Source: Algoriphagus mannitolivorans DSM 15301 (GTDB lineage: Bacteria; Bacteroidota; Bacteroidia; Cytophagales; Cyclobacteriaceae). Taken from it: a stretch of DNA of 64,000 bases. The stretch is from the NCBI RefSeq assembly GCF_000429425.1, contig NZ_AUBV01000006.1, positions 248,001 to 312,000 of the forward strand, given 5' to 3'. The position numbers and the translations under genes are program-made. Shown here in pieces: positions 52,503 to 60,704 of the stretch (its first letter is position 1; every line of letters begins with the position of its first letter). The notes beneath the pieces were generated by a model. It saw only the letters and a list, made by a program, of their open reading frames with translations, was not told where the DNA came from and did no database searches.

Positions 52503-53390
52503 TTAGTTAAGCGTAGGCTGGATTTTGATTTTTTGCTTTTTGGACTTGCTGACCAAAGACTTTGGCTTAGACTTGATGTGGTAGTTGTAGTACAGTTTCA
52601 GCAGTTGAAGAGGGATTCTAATAGTATCTTTCAATTTCAATCTGGAGTCACCGACTTCTGTCCAGTGAAGCAATGGGTATTCTAAAACTCCCCGCTGTAG
52701 GGTGGTTTTTCCAAACTTTTCCTGAAGTCTCAAGAAAATCTCCACATCAAATAACCAAGGTGTATTAAATGGCTTGCTAAATAAAAATGGGATCAAGTTT
52801 CTCTGAAAAATCTTTGCACCGCACTGGGTATCCTGAAAGTTTGCCTTTAGGATGGTTCTGATCATCTTCTTGATCACCTTACTGGCAAAAGATCTGCTCT
52901 CATCCCGCTGGATATTTGCTCCCAATCGGCTGATTCGGCTTCCTACCACCGCACCAAACTTGGGGTTGGCTTCTTTAAATTTCGCCATCATCAACCATTC
53001 TTCTGGCAAGGTGGCTAAATCTGCATCCAAAAATCCGATCAGGCTGGATGGATAATTTTTGTGTACGAATAGCATTCCGCTTCTGACGGCTTCCGCTTTT
53101 CCACCATTTTGCGCTTGATTGACGACACAAACGTTGGAAGGACACTCTGTCTGAAGACCTCTCAAAACTGCCAAAGTCCTGTCCTTGCTTCCGTCATTTA
53201 CCAAACAGATCAAAACTTCTGGATGCTGGTCTGCGAAAGTTTTGAATTCCTGATAGGCAAACCGCTCTTCCTCATTGTAGCAAGGAACTACGATTGCATA
53301 TTGATGCTTGACAACCGGTTCATAGTTAAGTGCTTCTTTGAGCATATTCTGAACAGGATTGATTCTTGTATTTTCAGATGGCTTTTTCAT
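52503..53390 (-). CDS. Glycosyltransferase family 2, dolichyl-phosphate glucosyltransferase-like
   Basis: 295 residues with a GT-A fold: VVPCYNEEERF at the start, CLVNDGSKDRT, and the metal-binding FLDADLATLPEEW. The order of motifs and the FQDTQCGAKIFQR block resemble dolichyl- or polyprenyl-phosphate sugar transferases. First gene of the minus-strand polysaccharide operon and divergent from the sigma-54 activator, with one enhancer-like palindrome in the 180 bp between them. Confidence 0.88.
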   Translation of the reverse strand: MKKPSENTRINPVQNMLKEALNYEPVVKHQYAIVVPCYNEEERFAYQEFKTFADQHPEVLICLVNDGSKDRTLAVLRGLQTECPSNVCVVNQAQNGGKAEAVRSGMLFVHKNYPSSLIGFLDADLATLPEEWLMMAKFKEANPKFGAVVGSRISRLGANIQRDESRSFASKVIKKMIRTILKANFQDTQCGAKIFQRNLIPFLFSKPFNTPWLFDVEIFLRLQEKFGKTTLQRGVLEYPLLHWTEVGDSRLKLKDTIRIPLQLLKLYYNYHIKSKPKSLVSKSKKQKIKIQPTLN

Positions 53391-53400
53391 TTGTTTTGAT

Positions 53401-53416
53401 TTATGGTCCGTGCCAA
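53401..53416 (-). promoter_or_regulatory. Possible sigma-54 -24 element before the polysaccharide operon
   Basis: Minus strand TTGGCACGGACCATAA has a perfect -24 half (TTGGCACG), but the -12 half is ATAA instead of TTGC, and the distance to the annotated start is short (12 bp). The palindrome at 53491-53507 lies about 97 bp upstream. Weak candidate. Confidence 0.3.
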
Positions 53417-53490
53417 CTTTAATTCAAATTAATGTCCAAAATCATAAAATACTGTAAATCAATAGATTAAGTTTATTTGAGGTATTTTAT

Positions 53491-53526
53491 ATTCCAGATA
53501 TTGGAATTTTTTCCAGATTTTGAATC
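53491..53526. promoter_or_regulatory. Enhancer-like palindrome ATTCC-N7-GGAAT plus degenerate second copy
   Basis: A perfect copy at 53491-53507, with a weaker one (TTTCC-N7-GAATC) centred 19 bp further. Located in the divergent region between the polysaccharide operon and the activator gene, so it could act on both or on the activator's own expression. Confidence 0.55.
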
Positions 53527-53568
53527 AGAATAACTGATTTGTTCTTACCTTTTATTGAGTTCAATCCT

Positions 53569-54936
53569 ATGTCTATGAGTCAGTTCAAGATTTTTATTGT
53601 AGAGGATGATCCTTGGTATGGTCAGATTCTTCACTATCATCTAAGTCTAAATCCAGATTATGAGGTTACCCTTTTTGGCTCAGCCAAAGAATGCCTTCAA
53701 AACCTTCCAAAAAAGCCGGATTTGATCACGTTGGACTTTGGCCTTCCTGATATGTCCGGTGACAAGCTTTTCAATAAGATCAAAGAAACGGACCCGAATA
53801 TTCCTGTGATCATGATCAGTGGGCAGGAGGATATTTCTGTTGCGGTGAATTTGCTGAAGGCCGGTGTAACAGATTACTTAGTCAAGGATGATGCGACCAA
53901 GGACTTGCTTTGGAACAGTGTGATCAAAATCCGGGAAAACCAATCTCTGAAAAAAGAAGTGGAAGTGCTGAAAGAGGAGTTGGGGCAAAAATTCTCTTTT
54001 GAAAACACGATTATCGGCCAAAGCCCGGCTCTGAAGCGGACATTTGTTTTGATCGAAAAAGCTTCCAAAACGCAAATCAACGTATCCATCACCGGAGAGA
54101 CTGGTACGGGTAAGGAAGTGATCGCCAAGGCAATCCATTATAATAGTGACCGGAAAAAGAAAAAGTTTGTGCCGGTAAATATGGCCGCGATTCCCAAGGA
54201 TCTGATCGAAAGTGAGCTTTTTGGCTATGAGAAAGGGGCTTTTACCGGGGCGACTGCAAGAAGGATTGGCAAATTCGAGGAGGGAAATGGGGGGACAGTT
54301 TTTCTGGATGAAATAGCCGAGATGGATTTGAACCTCCAGTCCAAACTTTTACGGGTTCTTCAGGAACGTGAATTAACTCGCGTCGGAGGAAATGAACAGG
54401 TCAAGCTGGATGTCAGGATTCTTATTGCCACGCATAAGAATCTTTCGGAGGAAGTGAAAAAAGGAAATTTCCGGGAAGATCTTTTTTTCAGGATTATGGG
54501 CCTTCCGATCGAACTCCCACCTTTGAGAGAGAGAGGGCAGGATATTTTGCTTTTGGCCAAGCATTTTATCGATGAAGCCGCAAAGGCAGATAAAAAAGCC
54601 CCGAAGAGTCTCTCCAACTCCGCCAAGGAAAAATTGATGTCCTATCCTTGGCCTGGAAATGTACGGGAATTAAAAGCTGTCGTGGAACTGGCAACTGTAA
54701 TGGCAGATGGGAAAGAAATTGAGGCGGATGATATCTCATTTTTCTCCCCTCAAAAAGAAACCAACCTATTTCTTTTTGAACAAAAAACACTTCGGGAGCA
54801 TACCTGTGATATTGTCCGGGTTTATTTAAAAAAGTATGGAGGCGATGTCATCCAGACAGCCAAAGCTTTGGATATCGGAAAAAGCACCATTTACAAAATG
54901 ATCCAGGACGGAGAGATCCTTCTTGAAGATTCCTGA
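53569..54936 (+). CDS. Sigma-54-dependent response regulator (NtrC family)
   Basis: Receiver, AAA+ and DNA-binding domains in 455 residues. Receiver: FIVEDDPWYG, acceptor aspartate in LITLDFGLPD, lysine in YLVKDD. AAA+: Walker A GETGTGKE, GAFTGA loop (contact to sigma-54) and Walker B TVFLDEIAEM. C-terminal Fis-type helix-turn-helix (TAKALDIGKSTIYKMI). A TTG ten codons upstream is in frame, but the ATG at 53569 is preferred. Neighbours (H-NOX, kinase) and repeated palindromes make it the probable output of an NO signalling chain, comparable to HnoC-type regulators. Confidence 0.95.
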   Translation: MSMSQFKIFIVEDDPWYGQILHYHLSLNPDYEVTLFGSAKECLQNLPKKPDLITLDFGLPDMSGDKLFNKIKETDPNIPVIMISGQEDISVAVNLLKAGVTDYLVKDDATKDLLWNSVIKIRENQSLKKEVEVLKEELGQKFSFENTIIGQSPALKRTFVLIEKASKTQINVSITGETGTGKEVIAKAIHYNSDRKKKKFVPVNMAAIPKDLIESELFGYEKGAFTGATARRIGKFEEGNGGTVFLDEIAEMDLNLQSKLLRVLQERELTRVGGNEQVKLDVRILIATHKNLSEEVKKGNFREDLFFRIMGLPIELPPLRERGQDILLLAKHFIDEAAKADKKAPKSLSNSAKEKLMSYPWPGNVRELKAVVELATVMADGKEIEADDISFFSPQKETNLFLFEQKTLREHTCDIVRVYLKKYGGDVIQTAKALDIGKSTIYKMIQDGEILLEDS

Positions 54937-54965
54937 TTTTGGAAAAAAATTCCAAAAATTGGAAA
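54929..54965 (+). promoter_or_regulatory. Two tandem enhancer-like palindromes before the H-NOX gene
   Basis: ATTCC-N7-GGAAA at 54929-54945 (running over the activator stop codon) and again at 54949-54965, centres 20 bp apart, i.e. two helical turns, on the same face of the DNA. They lie 85-105 bp upstream of a -12 element. Confidence 0.6.
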
Positions 54966-55028
54966 GTTTGACAAATTTAAAACTTCCTAATAATGCTTCT
55001 CCGGCCTGTAATTGCAGATTTTCTCCTT

Positions 55029-55044
55029 TGGCTTGAACTATGCA
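55029..55044 (+). promoter_or_regulatory. Sigma-54 promoter candidate of the H-NOX operon (TGGCTTGAACTATGCA)
   Basis: TGGC at -24 and TGC at -12 with exact spacing (GG and GC twelve bases apart). The ATG at 55069 lies 27 bp after the -12 G, giving a short leader. It also rules against the longer in-frame TTG start at 55012, which would fall upstream of the transcription start. Confidence 0.6.
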
Positions 55045-55068
55045 AAAGAATTAAAAACCCCAAATAAC

Positions 55069-55611
55069 ATGTATGGACTTGTAAATAAATCGATTCAAAA
55101 CCTAGTAGAAACTAATTTTGGCCCAGATAAGTGGGAGGCTATCAAGCTCAAAAGCGGGATAGATATCGATTATTTTATAAGTACTCAGCCCTATGATGAT
55201 TCGGTTACTTTCAAGCTGGCTGTTGCTGCTTCGGAGGTACTTGGAATTTCTGTAGATGAAGTTTTGGTGGCCTTCGGAGAATGGTGGATCCTCAAGACCA
55301 GTATGGAAAAATATGGAGGCTTGATGCAAGCCGGGGGAAATAACCTGAAGGAATTCTTGATGAACTTACCCTTATTCCATGATAGGATTATGATGATTTA
55401 CCCCAAGCTGACGCCACCGGAATTTAAAATTTCAGAAGTTGAAGACAATTCTCTTGTGCTTCACTATTTTTCTAAAAGAGAAGGTTTGGTTTCGTTTATG
55501 AGAGGACTGCTTTTGGGTTTGGGAAAACTATATGAAAGTCCCGTAACCCTGGAACATACCCTCAGCAAAACTACAGGTTCAGATCATGAAGCATTTAAAG
55601 TAAGCTGGTGA
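55069..55611 (+). CDS. hnoX: H-NOX (heme nitric oxide/oxygen binding) sensor protein
   Basis: 180-residue cytoplasmic heme protein. The family start MYGLVNKSIQNLV is at 55069. The proximal heme ligand is His104 in LPLFHDRI, and the heme-propionate motif Y-x-S-x-R is present as YFSKR (133-137), with the PPEF loop before it. The N-terminal helical part (YDDSVTFKLAVAASEVLG, FGEWWILKT) fits as well. It should bind NO with very high affinity and report it to the kinase encoded directly downstream, with a four-base overlap (GTGA). Neighbouring NO-producing and NO-consuming genes support this role. Confidence 0.95.
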   Translation: MYGLVNKSIQNLVETNFGPDKWEAIKLKSGIDIDYFISTQPYDDSVTFKLAVAASEVLGISVDEVLVAFGEWWILKTSMEKYGGLMQAGGNNLKEFLMNLPLFHDRIMMIYPKLTPPEFKISEVEDNSLVLHYFSKREGLVSFMRGLLLGLGKLYESPVTLEHTLSKTTGSDHEAFKVSW

Positions 55612-58600
55612 GCATTCCAGGAGGACATCTAGATTTTTCATCCGAGCACATTGACCGGGTTTTTCCATTTCATTTTGGATTGGATGAATCTGCTATGGTC
55701 ATTTGTCAAGGTTCGAGCTTACAAAAGCTCCTAGGGGATATCCAAAAGAAGAGATTTGACAAGCTCTTCGAAATTGTCAGGCCCGGAAATGTATCCCACA
55801 AGCTGGATCACCTGAAAAACCTGGAAAACCAGACCATTCTTCTGAAAATCAAAGATCGGGACAACCTCCTTTTCAGGGGACAATTTGACTATTATCCCGA
55901 TTCCAAGCTGTTGATGTTCTGGGGTACGCCTTGGTTCAATTCCATAGAGGAAGTGGTGGAAACTAACTTATCCCTATCCGATTTTGCACCGGTAGATCCC
56001 CTGATTGATTTACTCCATTTAGTCAAAAACCATGAATTGGTGACTGAGGATCTCAAGCATTTGGTAGATACAGTCAATGTCCAAAAAGAAAAACTCAAGG
56101 AGCTTTCTTATGTCGCTTCTGCCAATTCCAACGGGATTTTATATACTGATGAAAAGGGAAATATCACCTACGTCAATCAAGGATTCCTCAAGATGACTGG
56201 GTTTGAAGAAAAAGAGGTATTGGGCAAAACTCCTGTCGAACTGGGCAAAGGTCCGGAGACCGATCTAGAGGAGATTCAAAAGATGCTCCAGGCCTTTTTT
56301 TCCCTGCAACCTTTCAAGGTTGAGCTCAAGCACTATCGAAAAGACGGAACTTGGTTTTGGGCCAGAATCAATGGTCAAATCATGCGTGACAATGAAGAGA
56401 AGTTTTTGAACTGCTTTTCTCTGATCGAGGATATTACCGAAGAAAAGAAGTCCAAAGAACGACTGAAGACCTTTGAACAGACTTTTCAGAAGGTCCTGGA
56501 GTTTTCCGGGGACAATGTTTGGGAACATGACTTCAGGACAGAAAAAACCCAGTTTTCCAATCTTTCCAATAATTTTCTCGGCTTGGATGTTCAAGAAGCA
56601 ACAGATCTTGCCAAATTCTGGTACGAATCCATAGTACCTGAAGATTTAACTCTCCTTCAGGAAAATGATCGAAAATACCGGGCAGGAGAAATATCTTCCC
56701 ATGAATTGGTTTACAGAATCAGACACAGAAATGGAGCTGTAAAGTGGGTGTTGGATCGTGGAATTGTCATCGAAAAAAACAGCAAAGGAAAGCCGATCAA
56801 AATCATCGGTACTCACTCTGATATAACCCGACAGAAGGAATCTGAACAGGAATTACTGGCAGTCAATAAGAAACTCGAAAGCGTACTTTTTGAACTCAAA
56901 GACGTAATATGGGCTGTGACTTTCCCAGAGCTGGAAAGTATCTTTTTCACTCCTTCGGCTGAAGACCTCTTTGAGCTGAAAATGGAGACTATCATGAAAG
57001 ACAATTCATGGATTCTCCCTCTGATTTATGAAAAAGACCATCATGTATTCCATGAGATCATCCAGGAAGCAGTTGAGAAGAAAGAGTTTTCAAGAGAATT
57101 AAGACTGAAGACATCCTCTGGAAAAATCAAGTGGATCCACGTGAAAGGAAGGCTTACCGAGGAAGATGGAGGTGCTCTCAGGCTTAATGGGATCTTGAGT
57201 GATATTTCAGAAAGAAAGCGAACCGAGGAGCTTTTGGAGGCACAGGAAAATCTCAAGAATATCTTGATCGAGCTTTCCACCACATATATCAACATGGACC
57301 TTCAGGAGGTGGATGAAAAAATCCAAGCCTCTTTGAAACGCATTGGGGAATTTGTGGACGCAGACCGAGCCTATGTGTTTTCCTATGATCTAAAAGCCAT
57401 GACCTGCAGCTGTAATCACGAATGGTGCGCTCCAGGGATAGCTCCTCAGATTCAAAATACCCAGCAAGTTTCCTTAAATGATATTCCCGAATGGCTAGAG
57501 GCACACCGGCGTGGGGAATCCTTTTTTGTGCCAGAAGTCAGTGCTCTCAAGGAACAAGGATTTGATCAGCTTCAAGGGGTTTTGGAAGAGCAGGGAATCA
57601 AAAGTCTTATCGCCATTCCCATGATTCTTGGAAAAGAATTGGTGGGCTTTGTGGGCTTTGATTCGGTTAGGCATAGCCATAAATATTCCCAGAAAGAGGT
57701 GGAATTATTATTTGTGTTTGCACAAATGCTGATCAATGTCCAAACCCGAAAGCAATCTGAACTTAGAATCATTCAGCAAGAGGAGAAATTCAGGAACATC
57801 ATTTCCAATATGAGTCTAGGCTTGCTTGAAGTGGATAACGAGGAGACTGTGCTGCATGCCAATCAAACTTTCTGCGAAATGGCAGGATATAGGATGGAAG
57901 ATTTAATTGGCACCAAAGCCACGGATCTGCTTTTGACTGAAGAGTCTAAAAAAACGCTGCTGAAAAAATCAGCCTCCAGAAAGTATGGAAATTCCGACTC
58001 TTATGAATTGCAGTACAAAAAGCCAGATGGGGAATTGAGATGGTGGCATGTCAGCGGTGCGCCTAATTACAATGACAATGGCCAATTGATCGGCTCCATA
58101 GGAATTCACCTGGATATTACTGCCCAGAAGAAACTAGAAAAGGAATTGATCCGTCAGCGGGAGGAAGCCGAAAAGTCCAGACGCTCGAAAGAACTCTTCT
58201 TCGCGAATATGAGTCATGAGATCCGTACTCCGATGAATGCGATCGTGGGTATGGGCGAACAGCTCGCCAAAACCCCACTTAATGAAAGTCAAAAAGGCTA
58301 TCTCTCTGCCATACAGGTGTCTGCCAACCATTTGATGGTAGTGCTCAAAGATATCTTGGACCTTTCTAAGCTTGAGGCAGGTAAGATGACCTTAGAAGTT
58401 ATTGGCTTTGATTTGAAGGAAGTCTTGGGTCGGGCCAAAAAAATGATGACTCCCAAGGCTGAAGAAAAAGGTCTGAGTTTCTCGATTCGTGAGTTTGATC
58501 CAAGAATCTCCAAAGTACTGAAAGGGGATCCCTTCCGAATCAATCAGATTATCCTGAATCTGGTTTCCAATTCGATCAAATTTACCAAAAAAGGAAAGGT

Positions 58601-59684
58601 GACTATGGCCTGCAGACTGATCGAAGATCATGAACAGGTACAGGTGATTTCGCTGGAGGTGGAGGATACCGGGATAGGAATGGATACAGAATTTATTTCC
58701 GGAGACTTTGCGAAATATGTGCAGGAAGACTCCTCCATCACCCGAAAATATGGGGGTACCGGACTAGGTTTGAGCATTACTAAGGAACTGATCAATCTGA
58801 TGGAAGGGGAGATGCGCATTACTTCCCAAAAAAGTGAAGGGACTCAAATCCACATCATACTGCCTTTGGAAAAAGGGGTGGAAAGTGATCTGCCAGTGGA
58901 AAGGCAAGAGCAGCTATCCGCGGATCCCCTAAAAGGAAAAAGGATTTTGGTTGTAGATGACAATGATTTTAACAGATTGCTTGCTCTGACTATCCTAGAG
59001 CAGTACCAAGTAGAATGCTTTACGGCCAATAATGGTAAGGAAGCTATCGATAAAGTCAAATCTACCGATTTGGATTTGATTCTGATGGATATCCAAATGC
59101 CGGTCATGGATGGGGTGAAGGCTACCCATTTTATCCGAAACCAGCTACATGCGGATATGCCGATCATTGCCTTAACAGCCTTCGCCCTAAAAGGGGATGA
59201 GCAGAAATATCTGAATCAAGGGATGAATGGCTTTATCTCCAAGCCATTTCAGGAAAAGGACTTAATTTTGGCCATTTCCCGAGTTTTGGGGCATCAGCCA
59301 GAGATCCAAGAGGCAACTATTGAATCAAAGGAACCGGTTTCTGAGGTACCTAGATATAGCCTGGACGAGCTCAATCAAATTGCAAAAGGCAATGAAGACT
59401 TCGTTCAAAAAATGATTGAGATCTTCTGTACCAATGCCAAAGAAGGGATGAAAGAGATCCGGGAGGCCTTTGATTCGGAAGATTATGATACGGTCCGGAA
59501 GGTGGCTCATAAGATCAAGCCTTCCATTAAAATGATGCGTATCCGGGAAATCAGCGAAGAAGTCGTCGAACTTGAAAAACAAATTTTATCTGAAAAAAAC
59601 AGTCCTAAAATGACTCAAATCATCCTCCATATGGAAGATATACTTCAGTGGGTTGTCCAGGACATTCAATTAAATACAAAATGA
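55608..59684 (+). CDS. Hybrid sensor kinase with H-NOX-associated (HNOBA), PAS, GAF, receiver and HPt domains
   Basis: 1358 residues, no membrane helices, start GTG. Domains in order: HNOBA-like (about 1-150; FPFHFGLDESAMVICQGSSL, FEIVRP, FWGTPWFNSIEEV, LSDFAPVDPLIDLL), coiled coil (150-170), three PAS domains (about 170-290, 295-410, 420-545), GAF (550-720), PAS (730-845), HisKA (H-box FANMSHEIRTPMNAIVG near 868), ATPase (970-1090; N-box and G-box intact), receiver (1105-1225, acceptor in LILMDIQMP near 1157) and HPt (His near 1298 in VAHKIKPS). HNOBA domains in guanylate cyclases pair with H-NOX, so this kinase is the H-NOX partner. Its phosphorelay could feed the sigma-54 regulator and the small receiver nearby. 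Confidence 0.93.
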   Translation: MSIPGGHLDFSSEHIDRVFPFHFGLDESAMVICQGSSLQKLLGDIQKKRFDKLFEIVRPGNVSHKLDHLKNLENQTILLKIKDRDNLLFRGQFDYYPDSKLLMFWGTPWFNSIEEVVETNLSLSDFAPVDPLIDLLHLVKNHELVTEDLKHLVDTVNVQKEKLKELSYVASANSNGILYTDEKGNITYVNQGFLKMTGFEEKEVLGKTPVELGKGPETDLEEIQKMLQAFFSLQPFKVELKHYRKDGTWFWARINGQIMRDNEEKFLNCFSLIEDITEEKKSKERLKTFEQTFQKVLEFSGDNVWEHDFRTEKTQFSNLSNNFLGLDVQEATDLAKFWYESIVPEDLTLLQENDRKYRAGEISSHELVYRIRHRNGAVKWVLDRGIVIEKNSKGKPIKIIGTHSDITRQKESEQELLAVNKKLESVLFELKDVIWAVTFPELESIFFTPSAEDLFELKMETIMKDNSWILPLIYEKDHHVFHEIIQEAVEKKEFSRELRLKTSSGKIKWIHVKGRLTEEDGGALRLNGILSDISERKRTEELLEAQENLKNILIELSTTYINMDLQEVDEKIQASLKRIGEFVDADRAYVFSYDLKAMTCSCNHEWCAPGIAPQIQNTQQVSLNDIPEWLEAHRRGESFFVPEVSALKEQGFDQLQGVLEEQGIKSLIAIPMILGKELVGFVGFDSVRHSHKYSQKEVELLFVFAQMLINVQTRKQSELRIIQQEEKFRNIISNMSLGLLEVDNEETVLHANQTFCEMAGYRMEDLIGTKATDLLLTEESKKTLLKKSASRKYGNSDSYELQYKKPDGELRWWHVSGAPNYNDNGQLIGSIGIHLDITAQKKLEKELIRQREEAEKSRRSKELFFANMSHEIRTPMNAIVGMGEQLAKTPLNESQKGYLSAIQVSANHLMVVLKDILDLSKLEAGKMTLEVIGFDLKEVLGRAKKMMTPKAEEKGLSFSIREFDPRISKVLKGDPFRINQIILNLVSNSIKFTKKGKVTMACRLIEDHEQVQVISLEVEDTGIGMDTEFISGDFAKYVQEDSSITRKYGGTGLGLSITKELINLMEGEMRITSQKSEGTQIHIILPLEKGVESDLPVERQEQLSADPLKGKRILVVDDNDFNRLLALTILEQYQVECFTANNGKEAIDKVKSTDLDLILMDIQMPVMDGVKATHFIRNQLHADMPIIALTAFALKGDEQKYLNQGMNGFISKPFQEKDLILAISRVLGHQPEIQEATIESKEPVSEVPRYSLDELNQIAKGNEDFVQKMIEIFCTNAKEGMKEIREAFDSEDYDTVRKVAHKIKPSIKMMRIREISEEVVELEKQILSEKNSPKMTQIILHMEDILQWVVQDIQLNTK

Positions 59685-60175
59685 AAGAAAAGAACTCTGT
59701 TTTTAAACAAGCCGAGGAGCTTATGGACTCCTTCGGATTTACCATCGTCAAGCAGGATCGAGAAAGACCCTGGGGCGGTTTTTTAGTGATCGAGGAAAGC
59801 CAGGCTCCGCAGTTTGCGAAGCAGTTTTTTCCAGAGGAGGATTTCGAATCTCTGAAAATTTCCGAGAAGCTAAGCCCGAAAATATTACTGGTTGCTCCCG
59901 GAAAGAGGCTGAGTTGGCAATACCATTTCCGAAGAGCAGAAATTTGGAGATGCATCGATGGGGCGGTGGCTGTGGCCACTAGCCTTACTGACGAAGAAAG
60001 CGGGAGAGTAATCCTAAAAGTAGGAGACAAAATCAAACTTCAACAGGGGGAAAGACACCGTCTAATCGGCTTGGAAGACTGGGGCGTGGTCGCCGAGATT
60101 TGGCAGCATACTGATGCCTCTCATCCTTCCGATGAAGATGATATCGTACGCTTGCAGGATGATTTTGGAAGATAA
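59681..60175 (+). CDS. Cupin protein, phosphomannose isomerase type II-like domain
   Basis: 164-residue cupin that corresponds to the C-terminal isomerase domain of bifunctional ManC/AlgA: ERPWGGFLVI, APGKRLSWQYHFRRAEIW and GERHRLIGLEDWG. One of the usual histidines (Q-x-H-x-H) is replaced (QYHFRRAE), so catalysis is not certain. Start chosen at the ATGA overlap with the kinase. Its placement in the signalling operon, with ManC in the polysaccharide operon, suggests it links NO signalling to mannose supply, or serves as a sugar sensor; inference. Confidence 0.75.
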   Translation: MKEKNSVFKQAEELMDSFGFTIVKQDRERPWGGFLVIEESQAPQFAKQFFPEEDFESLKISEKLSPKILLVAPGKRLSWQYHFRRAEIWRCIDGAVAVATSLTDEESGRVILKVGDKIKLQQGERHRLIGLEDWGVVAEIWQHTDASHPSDEDDIVRLQDDFGR

Positions 60176-60198
60176 ATCCATCTAAAAACTGGAAATCA

Positions 60199-60215
60199 AT
60201 TCCATATTTTGGAAT
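60199..60215 (+). promoter_or_regulatory. Enhancer-like palindrome ATTCC-N7-GGAAT
   Basis: Perfect copy of the palindrome, 72 bp before the -12 element of a weak sigma-54-like promoter in front of the receiver gene, with a terminator in between. Confidence 0.55.
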
Positions 60216-60226
60216 AATTAAAATTG

Positions 60227-60263
60227 AAAAGTGCCTCAGAATGGTTTTGAGGCACTTTTTTTT
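60227..60263 (+). terminator. Rho-independent terminator after the H-NOX/kinase/cupin operon
   Basis: Stem AAAAGTGCCTCA / TGAGGCACTTTT with a nine-base loop and a run of T. It separates the cupin gene from the receiver gene. Confidence 0.92.
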
Positions 60264-60265
60264 AT

Positions 60266-60280
60266 CGGCACTAGATTGGA
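60266..60280 (+). promoter_or_regulatory. Weak sigma-54-like promoter before the receiver gene (CGGCACTAGATTGGA)
   Basis: GG at -24 and G at -12 have correct spacing, but the -12 half is TGGA instead of TTGC. The distance to the ATG (26-27 bp) equals that of the H-NOX promoter. Confidence 0.35.
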
Positions 60281-60305
60281 AATAACTAGAGCAAAACTGA
60301 AAGCC

Positions 60306-60692
60306 ATGAAAAATTTACAACAACTCCCCGTTTTTATTGTCGATGATGATCCTTTCTGGAATGCCATTTTGGCCCAGATCCTTGAAGGTCTAGGATTCTC
60401 GGATATCCATACTTTCGAAGATGGAAAAAGCTGTATTGAGAACCTGAAGTTAAACCCAGGATTGGTGTTTTTGGACTATCAATTGGGAGCCAGCAATGGT
60501 CTGGATATTCTTAAAGAAATCAAATCTTACAACACAGGAATCGAAGTCGTATTCTGTACTGCACTTGAGGATTTGGAAGTAGCCATTTCTGCCATGGAAT
60601 ATGGATCTACTGAATATTTGCTCAAAGCACATACCACCGAACAAAGCGTACTCCAGGTCCTTCAAGCCTTGGATAATTTTCATACCGTCTAA
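60306..60692 (+). CDS. Single-domain response regulator
   Basis: 128-residue receiver without output domain. FIVDDDPFWN, acceptor aspartate in LVFLDYQLGASNG, conserved Thr/Ser in FCTALED and lysine in YLLKAHT are all present. The frame is open upstream into the terminator; the ATG at 60306 is used. Such CheY-like proteins carry phosphate to a protein target or serve as phosphate sinks; with the hybrid kinase and the NtrC-type regulator it may form a branched relay. The DDDPFW/DDPWYG similarity to the sigma-54 regulator's receiver suggests a common partner. Confidence 0.9.
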   Translation: MKNLQQLPVFIVDDDPFWNAILAQILEGLGFSDIHTFEDGKSCIENLKLNPGLVFLDYQLGASNGLDILKEIKSYNTGIEVVFCTALEDLEVAISAMEYGSTEYLLKAHTTEQSVLQVLQALDNFHTV

Positions 60693-60704
60693 ACCCAAAA
60701 CCTA

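Noticed and set aside
55003..55017. Alternative -24/-12 (GGCCTGTAATTGC) before the H-NOX gene
   Set aside because: The GG to GC spacing is one base too short; the pair at 55029-55044 has the exact spacing.
55012..55068. TTG start extending the H-NOX protein by 19 residues
   Set aside because: The extension lies over and upstream of the sigma-54-like promoter, and the family begins at MYGLVN.
59620..60036. 138-codon minus-strand frame opposite the cupin gene
   Set aside because: Serine/leucine-rich antisense shadow; the plus-strand cupin motifs are clear.
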